This document shows, one piece after another, positions 26,202 to 34,330 of a stretch of 64,000 nt of DNA. The notes under the pieces were generated by a model. That model made no database searches, was not told the origin of the DNA, and worked only from the letters and a program-made list of their open reading frames with translations. Numbering within the stretch: position 1 is the stretch's first letter; every line of letters starts with the position of its first letter. The DNA comes from 55-13 sp037190145 (lineage in GTDB: Bacteria; Armatimonadota; Fimbriimonadia; Fimbriimonadales; Fimbriimonadaceae): the NCBI GenBank assembly GCA_037190145.1, contig JBBCJU010000005.1, forward strand, positions 124,001 through 188,000, given 5' to 3'. The translations under genes and the position numbers were made by a program.

Positions 26202-27845
26202 TTAGGAGCGAGCTTCTCGAGTAGAGAGTTCAACTAAGCCAATCTTGTATTCCATAACGCCGCCTTTCCAGGTCTTAGGCGCTCGGTTTGGCCCCAGGCA
26301 CCGCACACCCAAGCGCACAATCCCGCTACCGTTAACATAGGGGGAAAGGTCCTTGGGAAGGGCGATTCGTTGACGATTAACTCCGGTGGGTCGAACCGCA
26401 AACGCCTTGATCAAGACGTACTTGCTTGTGTTCACATTCCACATATAGAGTTGGCCCGTTGTACCTGTAGGAGCGTTAGACTCGATAAAAGCATAAGACT
26501 CTGTGAGGTTTGTTGCCGAACCGTTCAAAGTGATGTCTACGTTGGCGCTGGCAATATGACCAATGCTGCTCGGCACTGAAGTGACCGTATAGAACGCAGC
26601 ATCGCTGGTGTGAAGATCACTTGCGCTACCCTCGCCGGAACCGCCTTGCCACATAGTGACATCAGAAACCGTACTGATCGTTGCAGAGCCAGGATCGACC
26701 GCAGAAACGGCGCGGAATGCATTGACGCGGCCATTGATGAAGCCACCATTGGCGATCGGGTCAGTTGTGGTCTCAAGAATCTGACGGATCTGAGCATTCG
26801 TGGTGCCAGGGGCAGCCACGGACCACATTAGACCGACGACGCCTGCCGCCATCGGACAAGCCATGGATGTTCCATCCCAAGCCTCATAGCCGTTGTTCTC
26901 AACATGGCTCCAGATTTGAACGCCGGGAGCGCCCACGTTAACCCAGTTGCCATAGGTGCTGAAGTCGGCTCGTCTGTCCTGGGAATCAGTTGCACCAACC
27001 GCAATCACGTTTTGGAAAGCAGCTGGCCAACTCTGGTTCTGAGTGCCATCGTTGCCAGATGAAGCTAAAAGCACCAAGCCTTTGCTCCAAGCATAGTTGA
27101 TCGCATCTCGCTCAACTGCGCTCTCAATGTTACGACCGTAGCTCATGCTTGCAACCTTAGCGCCGTTATCTGCCGCAAAGGTAAGAGCTCTAGCTGAAGC
27201 TGCAGCATCAGGTACCGAGCCAAGGCGAAGAGGCATGATTCGGCAATCAAATCCTGATCCAGCAATACCTTTCGCGTTGTTGGTGGCGGCACCAGCAATT
27301 CCAGCGCAGTGGATACCGTGGTTGACTTCGTTATCCCAACCTGGATCCGTGTCGTTGTCCTCAAAATCGTAACCCGCTGTGAATTTGCCCACCATGTCTT
27401 CATGGGTCATTTCAAAGCCAGAGTCCAGAATCGCAATCACAACTGAGTTCAACCCGCGCGTCATATCCCAGGCTTGAGGAGCCTTCATGATCGTGGGGCC
27501 GTACTGTTGTCCGTATCGCGTATCGTTTGGAATGAAGTCGTACTTGCCCTTGTAGTTGGGCTCTGCGTAGACCACATTGAAGTTGGATCGGTAATAAGCA
27601 ACCGCATCCATAACTTGCATTCCCTTCGGCAGCTTAATCTGCGCCACGCTCAATGAGTTAATCGTAGCCTTGTTGGCAGCAGAAATCGCGCGGTTGGTAC
27701 GGATGGCATTATTCTGGAACGTAGCTCCAGAACCTTTAAATTTGACTAGAATTTCGCCCTGTACAAACTCACCCTGCTGAGCAAGAACAAAAACGCTTGC
27801 GCTAGCTAATAAGAATGTGCTGACGATCCTCGATGTTCGAAGCAT
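26202..27845 (-). CDS. secreted subtilisin-like serine peptidase (S8)
   Basis: 547 residues, ATG 27845 with AAGGAG 5-6 nt upstream; the longer frame to 27986 has no ribosome site. Signal peptide to about residue 23, then an inhibitor-I9-like propeptide (GEILVKFKG...VVYAEPNYKG, residues 27-100). The peptidase domain carries Asp141 (VVIAILDSG), His176 (NHGIHCAGIAG, with Ile for the usual Thr), oxyanion Asn265 (ASSGNDG) and Ser327 (WDGTSMACPMAAG). A C-terminal beta domain of about 130 residues follows. Extracellular protein degradation is the known role. Preceded by about 200 nt without genes. Confidence 0.93.
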   Translation of the reverse strand: MLRTSRIVSTFLLASASVFVLAQQGEFVQGEILVKFKGSGATFQNNAIRTNRAISAANKATINSLSVAQIKLPKGMQVMDAVAYYRSNFNVVYAEPNYKGKYDFIPNDTRYGQQYGPTIMKAPQAWDMTRGLNSVVIAILDSGFEMTHEDMVGKFTAGYDFEDNDTDPGWDNEVNHGIHCAGIAGAATNNAKGIAGSGFDCRIMPLRLGSVPDAAASARALTFAADNGAKVASMSYGRNIESAVERDAINYAWSKGLVLLASSGNDGTQNQSWPAAFQNVIAVGATDSQDRRADFSTYGNWVNVGAPGVQIWSHVENNGYEAWDGTSMACPMAAGVVGLMWSVAAPGTTNAQIRQILETTTDPIANGGFINGRVNAFRAVSAVDPGSATISTVSDVTMWQGGSGEGSASDLHTSDAAFYTVTSVPSSIGHIASANVDITLNGSATNLTESYAFIESNAPTGTTGQLYMWNVNTSKYVLIKAFAVRPTGVNRQRIALPKDLSPYVNGSGIVRLGVRCLGPNRAPKTWKGGVMEYKIGLVELSTREARS

Positions 27846-27986
27846 ACATTTCTCCTTAATGTCCACTGTGGCCTCGGCAAACGCATAACAAAGAGTAAGG
27901 CAAGCATTTCTGCATGTCTCCACACAATACAAGTTGATCAAGAAAGATTTCAAGGGAGGGACGGATCGAATTCTAAATAGGTTCAA

Positions 27987-28182
27987 ATATTGCCAAAACG
28001 CAATGAGTATCCACCCAATCCAAAGATTCGTAGCCCCTGAATGATTCGTGCCGAGGCAATCAACCAGTAGCCTCCGGATGGCTCGTGCCGGGGAAATGCC
28101 ACGACCTTTCTACAAATCCAATGTCAAGTAACCGTCGCAGGGAGCATTAACCTCAGAATAACGGAGCGTCTTGCAGGAATGA
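27987..28182. other. gap before a small membrane protein gene
   Basis: No gene is supported. By eye a short imperfect direct repeat occurs (GATTCGTGCCGAGGCAAT near 28040 and GGCTCGTGCCGGGGAAAT near 28090). I see no promoter or terminator strong enough to call. Confidence 0.4.
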
Positions 28183-28242
28183 TTGTTCATCAAAGCCTGT
28201 ACACGGCCACAATTGTTCCAAAACCTGCCGTATCATGTCCGC

Positions 28243-28698
28243 ATGGCTCAATTTCCAAAGTGGATGTTAATCACTTCTGGAATAGTGGCAATTGGCATTG
28301 TTTGCCTCATGGCTTCCTTCCGACCAGAACCCCTCCCCGATGACCTAATGTTTCTAAATGAGTTAGGGGAAAAGGAGTCGAATATAGTTGTCTACAGAAC
28401 ATTTGTATCATCAACCCGAGTTGATGAAGTTGGGTTTATGCAAGACAATTATGTGATTAAAGAGCAAAGCGGATATGTTCGTGATCGCATCCTTAATGAA
28501 CTCATTGGGAAAGGGTGGAAGAGGGAGGAGTCCAGTGACAAGAACAATCTGTTCCTCACAAAACCTCTGCCCAATAGTGGAGGCCAACTAGAAGTGATGT
28601 GCGTAACAGAAAAGTCCGGCTGGCCAACCGTAACCGTTCAAGATGATAGGCGACAGCTTCCTAAATGGCGAGTCTGGCTTCACTACCTTCTCAACTAG
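28243..28698 (+). CDS. small membrane-anchored hypothetical protein
   Basis: 151 residues from ATG 28243; the in-frame upstream extension begins in a region with no ribosome site. One N-terminal transmembrane helix (MLITSGIVAIGIVCLMASF), then a soluble domain of about 120 residues with LNELGEKESNIVVYRTF, YVRDRILNELIGKGW and LEVMCVTEKSGWPTVTV. Not recognised. The anchor plus outside domain suggests an envelope protein. No clear operon partner. Confidence 0.6.
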   Translation: MAQFPKWMLITSGIVAIGIVCLMASFRPEPLPDDLMFLNELGEKESNIVVYRTFVSSTRVDEVGFMQDNYVIKEQSGYVRDRILNELIGKGWKREESSDKNNLFLTKPLPNSGGQLEVMCVTEKSGWPTVTVQDDRRQLPKWRVWLHYLLN

Positions 28699-28989
28699 AT
28701 TTGTAGGGTCTCAGCTACCTCTTGCATCAATAGGGTCGTTTCCTTCGTTACCTACCTCAGGACGTTCCCTCAATCTCGGTAATCCTCAACCTGGGAAGTG
28801 AATAACCGTAGGTAAAAGTGATCGTGAAGATTTTCTCCAATTTGTTGGCGGCCTTAAGTCCCTGACCGAGAAAAAACGCAGGGGTAGCCTTTCTTCCAGA
28901 GGCACTTCCCAATGACTAATCTCGTTCAGAAAAGTAAACAATCTGCCTCTACTGACTGATTTATATTAATCAAATCGGAGAAATTTAAG
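28699..28989. other. 291-nt gap upstream of the SMR exporter gene
   Basis: No gene is seen. Near the end an AT-rich stretch with TATATT inside a short inverted repeat (TGATT / AATCA) may hold the -10 of the SMR promoter. GGAG at 28976-28979 is the exporter's ribosome site. No guanidine riboswitch pattern was found. Confidence 0.4.
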
Positions 28990-29322
28990 TTGAATAACTA
29001 CGCACTACTTGGAATGGCGATTATGTTTGAATTTATCGCAACCACCCTAATGAAGTCTTCTGATGGATTCACTAAATTATGGCCGAGTATCGGAACTATT
29101 ATCGGATATGGAATCGCATTCTACGTACTTTCATTAACGCTAAAAACAATCCCAACCGGAATAGCCTATGGAATATGGTCTGGAGTTGGGATTGTTTTGA
29201 TCTCAATTATTGGATTGGTATTTTTCAAGCAAAAGCTTGATGCGGCAGCTATTTGTGGTCTTGTCCTTATCGTGGCTGGTGTTATCGTCATCAACTTCTT
29301 CTCAAAGGCGAGCGCACACTAA
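28990..29322 (+). CDS. small multidrug resistance (SMR) exporter, EmrE-like
   Basis: 110 residues, four transmembrane helices, proton-coupled export of lipophilic cations. Key Glu14 is in MFEFIATTLMK. Helix-2 text TLKTIPTGIAYGIWSGVGI is nearly identical to the EmrE/QacE pattern, and WPSIGTII is also shared. Length (110) and the SKASAH end also match E. coli EmrE as I recall it. The start is TTG at 28990: it aligns with the EmrE N-terminus (MNxY), and GGAG lies about 10 nt upstream. The gene is AT-richer to the eye than its neighbours, so transfer is plausible. Confidence 0.93.
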   Translation: MNNYALLGMAIMFEFIATTLMKSSDGFTKLWPSIGTIIGYGIAFYVLSLTLKTIPTGIAYGIWSGVGIVLISIIGLVFFKQKLDAAAICGLVLIVAGVIVINFFSKASAH

Positions 29323-29352
29323 ACCAGTGATGGGACTCAATAGTGCACCCAG

Positions 29353-29763
29353 GTGCCTCTAGGAAATAAGGCACGACTTGTTGTCTGCTTCAGGGTTGTA
29401 GATGCGCATAGACCGAATGGAATCTCAACGCACAATGAGGCATCTAAGATAAACCTATTTTCACGTCACCAGCATCACGTATGGCATTACACGTTTGAAT
29501 CTGAAGGGCACCGGCATCCATCGCAGGCGATCGAGCATATGCTTGATGTCATTGATCGTCTGAGTCCGGACGGGCTAAAGCTCTGGAACGCCTGTATATC
29601 TCGTCGATTTGATGTGGGTTATGAGGGGAGCGACAATCCCTATCCGTGGACCGATTTGCGTTGGACTCATACAACTTGGCAATTCACGCCTCCAGTCCTT
29701 CTAAGAATGGCGCAGGCAAACGCCTCGTTTGTTGCCACGATTTATCCGATTTCAGACAACTAG
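29353..29763 (+). CDS. DUF4279-like small protein
   Basis: 136 residues, GTG at 29353, only 30 nt after the SMR gene. The pattern fits DUF4279: an opening strand (ARLVVCFRVVDAHRPNGIS), a Trp-rich strand VWHYTFESEG, a helix HPSQAIEHMLDVIDRLSPDG, LWNACISRRFDVGYEG, and the closing FTPPVLLRMAQANASFVATIY. No catalytic motif is known for this family. It ends 3 nt before the convergent HEPN-like gene. Confidence 0.55.
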   Translation: MPLGNKARLVVCFRVVDAHRPNGISTHNEASKINLFSRHQHHVWHYTFESEGHRHPSQAIEHMLDVIDRLSPDGLKLWNACISRRFDVGYEGSDNPYPWTDLRWTHTTWQFTPPVLLRMAQANASFVATIYPISDN

Positions 29764-29766
29764 ATA

Positions 29767-30612
29767 TCAACCTACAATGAGCTTCACCGCATCTTCTGAA
29801 GGTGGTTCAGAAGTCGCAAGAAGCTGAACAGCTGACTTGCTCATGAGCAGATCAGAACACAATTTGATGAGTCCATGGAGCACAACACCAATTTCCATGT
29901 TGCCATGTGCACTTAAAGAGTGTGTGCCCTCCGCCCCCTTACTACCAATCCATGGATGAGCGCATTTGTCTCGAATATTGCTCAGATAGGCGAATGTCGA
30001 TCCTTGCCACCCAGCTGGTGTGAGAGCGGCGTGATGCTGATCCAGAATCTGATCACGGCTAGCCTTATCCCAAACGTTTGACTTCTTGAAAAGTCTCTCA
30101 ATAATCATAAAAAGAGATAGGAACCTAAACTGGAAAGGAATAGCTTCATTACAACCAACTGCGAAGTATCCAAATAAGGATCTAATGCCAGAGGTCTCAT
30201 TAAATACACCCTTTATCCCGGTCCAGTTCGGTTCCTGGATTTCCTTGTAAATCGTGCTTGTATCAATTGATGCTTGTGCCATGCCTGCTTTCAAATAAGT
30301 AGCCATGACAACCGGGTGATATTGCAGGAACGGCGAAACTGTTACGGTCAAGACCAACCGCATATGCTCGCATAACGAATGAATCAACTGGCCAAATGGC
30401 TCCAGATCATCTTCCTCCGTTACTCCGCCAATTTCTATGAGAATGGCTTCGGGCACGCCTCCTTTGGCAAAGAGACTTATTCCCATTGGTTTTGATGATC
30501 CAGTGATTTCACTTCTGAAGGCAGGTGCATCAGAGAAATCATAGGCACCATTCAATTCGCCAAAGAATCTGATGTAGCAGTATCTGTCGATTTCCTGCAT
30601 AAGCATGGTCAT
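29767..30612 (-). CDS. HEPN-like protein of unknown function (R-x4-H motif)
   Basis: About 281 residues from ATG 30612; the frame stays open far upstream, but that extension is antisense to the exonuclease gene and is rejected. TTG 30690 is another possible start. The N-terminal half is beta-rich (GISLFAKGGVPEAILIEIGGV). The C-terminal half is helical with FRFLSLFMIIERLFKKSN and IRDKCAHPW, i.e. an R-x4-H as in HEPN ribonucleases of the ApeA/MauJ-like kind. Whether it cuts RNA is inference. It is divergent from the repair operon and next to the SMR/DUF4279 pair. Confidence 0.55.
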   Translation of the reverse strand: MTMLMQEIDRYCYIRFFGELNGAYDFSDAPAFRSEITGSSKPMGISLFAKGGVPEAILIEIGGVTEEDDLEPFGQLIHSLCEHMRLVLTVTVSPFLQYHPVVMATYLKAGMAQASIDTSTIYKEIQEPNWTGIKGVFNETSGIRSLFGYFAVGCNEAIPFQFRFLSLFMIIERLFKKSNVWDKASRDQILDQHHAALTPAGWQGSTFAYLSNIRDKCAHPWIGSKGAEGTHSLSAHGNMEIGVVLHGLIKLCSDLLMSKSAVQLLATSEPPSEDAVKLIVG

Positions 30613-30735
30613 AGAGTATCTGTGAACACTGGAAATAAATAGAGTAGAACGAGCTATTCCTTTCAAACGCCCTTCAACTTTCTCACCCAAACCCTCGTAA
30701 ATAGGTATACAACTATCTAGTATTGTGAGAAGGGA

Positions 30736-31758
30736 ATGAGTCGGGAGCTTTTGAAGTCTACGGACCGGGGGATTTATTGCGAGATCGGGGATTTCTATAT
30801 CGATCCCTGGAAGCCGGTAGACCGGGCGATTGTGACTCATGCCCATAGCGACCACGCCCGATGGGGCATGAAGCAGTATTTGTGCTCCTATGAAAGTCGG
30901 CGGGTGATGCAGCGGCGGCTGGGGGACGAGGCGGTGATCGACTCTTTGCCCTATGGCGAGGCGGTGGTGATCAATGGAGTGCGGGTGAGCCTGCATCCGG
31001 CGGGGCATATTCTGGGTTCGGCGCAGGTGAGGGTGGAGCACAAGGGCCAGATCGCGGTGGCGAGCGGCGATTACAAGACCGAAGCCGATGCCACTTGCAC
31101 CCCTTTTGAACCGATCAAATGCCACCTTTTCATCACCGAATCCACCTTTGGATTGCCCATTTATCGGTGGTCGCCTCAACAGGAGGTTTATGACGACATC
31201 AACGCCTGGTGGCGGGAGAATCAGGCGCAAGGGAAGGCGTCTTTGCTCCTGGGCTATGCGCTCGGGAAGTCTCAGCGGGCATTATCCGGCTTGGATCCGT
31301 CCATCGGTCCGATCTTCCTCCACGGCGCGGTTCATGGCCTGACGGAAGACTATCGGGCAACTGGCATCGCACTTCCCGATACAAAGCTCATCCATGAGGT
31401 GGAAGGGAAGTTTGATTGGAGCCAAGCCATGATCATCGCCCCGCCCAGCGCCAATGGGACGCCTTGGGTTCGGCGATTTGGGGATCACTCCACCGCGTTC
31501 CTTTCGGGTTGGATGGCGATTCGGGGAGCCCGTCGCCGCCGGGCCGTGGATCGAGGATTTGTCTTGAGTGACCACGTCGATTGGCCATCCTTGCTATCCG
31601 CCATCAAGGCCACGGAAGCGGAGAAAGTCTGGGTGACCCACGGCTACAGCTCAATTGTGGTTCGGTACTTGGAGGAGCAAGGGCTGGCGGCGCGGGTTCT
31701 GGAGACGGAATACGAAGGCGAACAAGACGATTCGGCATTGGAGGCGACCGCGGAATGA
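30736..31758 (+). CDS. ligase-associated MBL-fold DNA exonuclease
   Basis: 340 residues, metallo-beta-lactamase/beta-CASP-like nuclease. The N-terminus GIYCEIGDFYIDPWKPVDRA leads into the metal motif VTHAHSDHARWG; further ligands lie in LHPAGHILGSAQV and GDYKTE, and VLSDHVDW is near the C-terminus. Known homologues act with an ATP-dependent ligase and an Lhr-type helicase. It is the first gene of the repair operon; its stop overlaps the ligase start by 4 nt (ATGA). The first part of this gene looks clearly richer in GC than the ligase and ATP-grasp genes after it. Confidence 0.92.
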   Translation: MSRELLKSTDRGIYCEIGDFYIDPWKPVDRAIVTHAHSDHARWGMKQYLCSYESRRVMQRRLGDEAVIDSLPYGEAVVINGVRVSLHPAGHILGSAQVRVEHKGQIAVASGDYKTEADATCTPFEPIKCHLFITESTFGLPIYRWSPQQEVYDDINAWWRENQAQGKASLLLGYALGKSQRALSGLDPSIGPIFLHGAVHGLTEDYRATGIALPDTKLIHEVEGKFDWSQAMIIAPPSANGTPWVRRFGDHSTAFLSGWMAIRGARRRRAVDRGFVLSDHVDWPSLLSAIKATEAEKVWVTHGYSSIVVRYLEEQGLAARVLETEYEGEQDDSALEATAE

Positions 31759-33356
31759 AACGCTTCGCCGAACTCTACGCCGCCATTGATGCCACCAACA
31801 AAACGACCGAAAAGGTCGCCGCAATGGCTGAATACTTCCGCGAAGCCCCACCCGAAGACGCCGTCTGGACCGTCGCCCTCTTTACTCACCGCCGCCCTAA
31901 AAGGGCCGTGAACTCCACTCGAATGCAGATTTGGGCCGCCGAGCTAGCAGGAATCCCGGCTTGGCTATTCGGAGAATGCTACGACGCAGTCGGAGACTTA
32001 GGGGAGACGATCTCGCTTGTGTTAGGAGAATCCGTCGGAGACGACCCAGTACCACTGCACGTTTGGATGGAAGAGCGCTTGCCCGAGTTGGCTAGAATTC
32101 CTGAGGAACAGCAAAGGGAAAAGCTGATTCAATATTGGCGAGAGCTGGATCGCTCGGGGCGCTATGCCCTCAATAAGCTGATCGGAGGATCTTGGCGGGT
32201 TGGAGTCTCGCAGGAGTTGGTCATTCGCGCCCTATCTCAAGCCGGCGGAATCCCGGCTCCCACAGTCGCGCATCGGTTAATGGGAGATTGGCGTCCAACT
32301 CCTGAGTTCTACCAAACTCTGTTGGATGCAGATTCAGAAGAAGTAGCCGTCAGCCGCCCCTATCCGTTCTGCCTCGCCCATCCCCTTGAAACCACCCTGG
32401 AAGAGTTGGGAGCAATTGAGGATTGGCATGCGGAATGGAAATGGGATGGGATTCGCGCACAGTTGGTCCGTCGAGATAGCCAAACCTTTGTGTGGTCTCG
32501 CGGCGAGGAGTTGATCACCGAGCGATTTCCAGAAGTCGCAGAGATTGGAACCTGGCTCCCGGATGGCACAGTCTTGGACGGCGAGATAATGGCCTGGCGA
32601 GGCGAATCGCCATTGAAGTTTGCCGATCTGCAGCGGCGGATTGGTCGGAAGACGGTTGGGAAGAAACTTTTGGAAGAGGTTCCGGTGCAGTTCGTGGCGT
32701 TCGATATTTTGGAGAACAAAGGCGAAGATCTGCGGGAATCCAGGTTCCAGGACAGGCGCACAGAACTTAAACGCCTATGCTCTGAGAATATTCTCAACTT
32801 ACGCCTCTCAGACTCCCTGGAAGCTGAGTCTTGGGAAGAGCTTTCGCAACTGAGAGAATCGGCTCGTGAGAGGAATGTTGAAGGTCTGATGCTGAAGCGC
32901 AAAGACTCTCCTTACTTGGTAGGCCGCAAGAAAGGGTTCTGGTGCAAATGGAAGATCGATCCGTTAACCGTTGATGCCGTTCTCATCTACGCTGCACGAG
33001 GAAGCGGAAAGCGAGCCTCGCTCTACACGGATTACACCTTTGGCGTTTGGGATGGAGACAAGCTAGTCTCCTTTGCCAAGGCTTATTCCGGCCTTAGCGA
33101 TGAGGAGATTCGAAAGGTGGATGCTTGGATTCGCCGCAACACGCTAGAGAAGTTCGGCCCAGTGAGAACGGTCACTCCAGAACTGGTTTTTGAACTTGCG
33201 TTCGAGGGAATTCAGCTTTCTACCCGGCATAAATCAGGCGTAGCCGTCAGGTTCCCCAGAATCTTACGTTGGCGAACAGATAAGCCAAAAGAAGAAGCAG
33301 ATAGACTGGACCAGATCAAAGCAATGTTAAGCCTCGGTGGGGAGTCGGCAACTTGA
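31755..33356 (+). CDS. ATP-dependent DNA ligase (ligase-associated operon type)
   Basis: 533 residues from ATG 31755; a longer open frame to 31581 is antisense-free overlap with the exonuclease and is rejected. The N-terminal helical DNA-binding domain includes NKLIGGSWRVGVSQ. The adenylation domain has motif I EWKWDGIRAQ (Lys about 229 accepts AMP), VLDGEIMAW (motif III region), EGLMLKRKDSPY (IV), and WCKWKID (V). The OB domain follows. It seals nicks using ATP. 4-nt overlaps at both ends indicate translational coupling. Confidence 0.94.
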   Translation: MKRFAELYAAIDATNKTTEKVAAMAEYFREAPPEDAVWTVALFTHRRPKRAVNSTRMQIWAAELAGIPAWLFGECYDAVGDLGETISLVLGESVGDDPVPLHVWMEERLPELARIPEEQQREKLIQYWRELDRSGRYALNKLIGGSWRVGVSQELVIRALSQAGGIPAPTVAHRLMGDWRPTPEFYQTLLDADSEEVAVSRPYPFCLAHPLETTLEELGAIEDWHAEWKWDGIRAQLVRRDSQTFVWSRGEELITERFPEVAEIGTWLPDGTVLDGEIMAWRGESPLKFADLQRRIGRKTVGKKLLEEVPVQFVAFDILENKGEDLRESRFQDRRTELKRLCSENILNLRLSDSLEAESWEELSQLRESARERNVEGLMLKRKDSPYLVGRKKGFWCKWKIDPLTVDAVLIYAARGSGKRASLYTDYTFGVWDGDKLVSFAKAYSGLSDEEIRKVDAWIRRNTLEKFGPVRTVTPELVFELAFEGIQLSTRHKSGVAVRFPRILRWRTDKPKEEADRLDQIKAMLSLGGESAT

Positions 33357-34330
33357 TTTTTTACTTAGCCATCGGAAGAGAGGCCTACACCATCACCGAC
33401 TATCTAGATGATCGAGGGGCTAAGTGGAAAGGGGAAATTGCGGTTATCCCATACGAAGCTTTGAGCCGAGCCGAGTCCTTACCCGTTGGAACCTATCTAT
33501 TCACCGACTTGGACCGAATAAGTCATGCCCAACGCTTACTTGCTCAGAACCTCTTTGAAATTCTCTCTAGCGCTCGACCTGACCTGCTTTTGCTGAATCA
33601 GCCTAGTAGGTTCGTAGGTCGCTTCGATCTTCTAAGGAGCCTGTACGATCACGGTCTGAATGACTTCAACGTTTATCGCCCCCACGAAGTCCCGGATGAA
33701 GTAGCTTATCCCGTTTTCTTGAGATTTGAACGTGACCACTTAGGGGCTCGTTCAGAACTTCTGCACAATCGCGAGCAACTAGATCAAGCAATCTCAGATG
33801 CCATTTGGAATGGAGCGTGGATGGCCAGCCTCATGGTCATCGAGTTCTGTGAGACAAAAGATGAGAACAACCTTTATCGCAAGTATTCGGTATGGCGAAT
33901 CGGTAAACATTTCACCCCAGGCCACCAAATCATCGGTAATCGTTGGATGTTAAAAGCTCCAACAGTTGCAAAGGGAGAATCTTGGCCTAAAGAGTGGGTG
34001 ATGGAAGAACAGAAATTCATTGAATCCAATCCCCATCTATCGCAGGTCCGTGCCGTGTTTGACCAAGCCGGTATTGAGTTTGGACGCATAGATTACGGTG
34101 TCAAAGATGGTCGAATTCAAGTTTGGGAGATCAACACGAATCCAACTTGTATGCGCCCTTGGCAAGAACAGCTTCCCGAGAGGCGTTTTTTGGACGACAT
34201 GATTGCGGATCAGTTGGAAATTGGTTGGCGTTCTATCAACTGCTGCCATCCCCCAATTCCTCAGGTTCCCGTGAACATAGACTATCGTCGGTTAAGCGAC
34301 CATCCGGTGGAAACATGGCTGATGGGTTGA
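33353..34330 (+). CDS. uncharacterised ATP-grasp-like protein embedded in the repair operon
   Basis: 325 residues. The C-terminal third bears the ATP-grasp metal/ATP signature IEFGRIDYG...QVWEINTNP (Asp, Glu and Asn in order). Upstream, VFLRFERDHLGAR and LYRKYSVWRIG are conserved in its paralogue at 41935-42852 (FVRIENDHDGAR, FYRKYAAFRIG). The N-terminal region has YLFTDLDRISHAQ and LLNQPSRFVGRFDLLRSLY. I recognise this as a dispersed uncharacterised family; its substrate is unknown. The TTG start overlaps the ligase stop by 4 nt and its end overlaps the helicase start by 16 nt, so it is made with the repair proteins. Confidence 0.8.
   Translation: MIFYLAIGREAYTITDYLDDRGAKWKGEIAVIPYEALSRAESLPVGTYLFTDLDRISHAQRLLAQNLFEILSSARPDLLLLNQPSRFVGRFDLLRSLYDHGLNDFNVYRPHEVPDEVAYPVFLRFERDHLGARSELLHNREQLDQAISDAIWNGAWMASLMVIEFCETKDENNLYRKYSVWRIGKHFTPGHQIIGNRWMLKAPTVAKGESWPKEWVMEEQKFIESNPHLSQVRAVFDQAGIEFGRIDYGVKDGRIQVWEINTNPTCMRPWQEQLPERRFLDDMIADQLEIGWRSINCCHPPIPQVPVNIDYRRLSDHPVETWLMG

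Noticed and set aside
28699..28989. Guanidine riboswitch upstream of the SMR gene
   Set aside because: No ACGR-loop hairpin pair or ykkC core was seen, and the protein is EmrE-like, not Gdx-like.
30613..31230. N-terminal extension of the HEPN-like minus-strand frame over the exonuclease gene
   Set aside because: It is antisense to a clear metallo-beta-lactamase coding region, and its Pro/His/Arg-rich text is typical shadow translation.
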